From: Mucilaginibacter sp. UBA4741
GTDB lineage: Bacteria > Bacteroidota > Bacteroidia > Sphingobacteriales > Sphingobacteriaceae
DNA length: 15,512 nucleotides
Reading direction: 5' to 3'
Assembly (NCBI GenBank): GCA_002403905.1
Contig: DHIR01000287.1
Span: forward strand, 1-15,512
The first letter of the stretch is position 1; each line of letters begins with the position of its first letter. The notes below the pieces were generated by a model. The model made no database searches, had not been told where the DNA came from, and saw only the letters and a program-made list of their open reading frames with translations. The translations under genes were made by a program, and so were the position numbers. Positions 15,342 to 15,512 of the stretch are shown in pieces.

Positions 15342-15512
15342 ATGCCCCGTTAGGGGCTACCTGTTTGTAGAATTAAGCCATCAGACATTTTCTGCTCCGT
15401 AGGTGCAACCCTGAATAATTAGGTCGCCGTCTGACTATTCAGGGTCGCACCTACGGAGCGATTTTATTTTTTTATCTATATAGCTACAAACAGGTAGCCC
15501 CTAACGGGGCAT
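15342..15512. repeat. Nested-palindrome element, copy C (reaches the window end)
   Basis: Middle-type arms 15342-15370 and 15484-15512 are perfect over 29 of 29 bp and clearly homologous to the middle arms of copies A and B, but carry CCTGTTTGTAG in the variable part. The core is a different hairpin: 15394-15417 with 15436-15459 at 23 of 24 positions (GCTCCGTAGGTGC type). Outer arms like those of A and B are not recognisable on the left, and the right flank is outside the window. It lies about 58 bp after the PagL-like stop and could end its transcript. Confidence 0.85.

Overview
The window looks like chromosomal DNA of a Bacteroidota bacterium, most likely a Sphingobacteriaceae member of the Mucilaginibacter/Pedobacter type. 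This is an inference from moderate-to-low GC, the near absence of Shine-Dalgarno sequences, secreted proteins ending their signal peptides in A-x-A-Q, and the gene families present (GH2 beta-galactosidase, DPP-IV-like S9 peptidase, DUF4342, PagL-like outer-membrane protein). No phage, plasmid, CRISPR, rRNA or tRNA gene was recognised.

Layout. Positions 86-1827 hold a membrane acyltransferase and a secreted START-domain protein. A large secreted GH2 glycosidase follows (2007-4754) and is closed by a clear terminator. An ABC-2 exporter pair (4902-6451) converges with a minus-strand block (6470-9798): a GT39-type glycosyltransferase, a small two-helix membrane protein, a VOC/PhnB-like protein, a small unknown protein and a ferritin. 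The ferritin is divergent from a plus-strand pair, DUF4342 and a secreted SGNH hydrolase (9887-10866). An S9 peptidase (10987-13311) comes next, again with a good terminator.

From 13312 to 14656 there is no credible gene, but the DNA is highly structured. It holds a 42-bp tandem repeat, two smaller hairpins, two neighbouring copies of a nested-palindrome element (13731-14291), and a second, unrelated nested palindrome (14345-14588). A PagL-like lipid A deacylase homologue (14657-15283) follows. The window then ends exactly at the right arm of a third copy of the first palindrome family (15342-15512). Within each copy the arms match almost perfectly, while the arm sequence differs between copies. 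This is compensatory covariation, and each arm carries CTAC/GTAG tetranucleotides that recall REP/BIME elements. This repeat system is the most unusual content of the window.

The genes are mostly ordinary envelope, secretion and stress functions. Likely transcription units are ABC ATPase plus permease, ferritin plus the 78-residue protein, and DUF4342 plus SGNH hydrolase.
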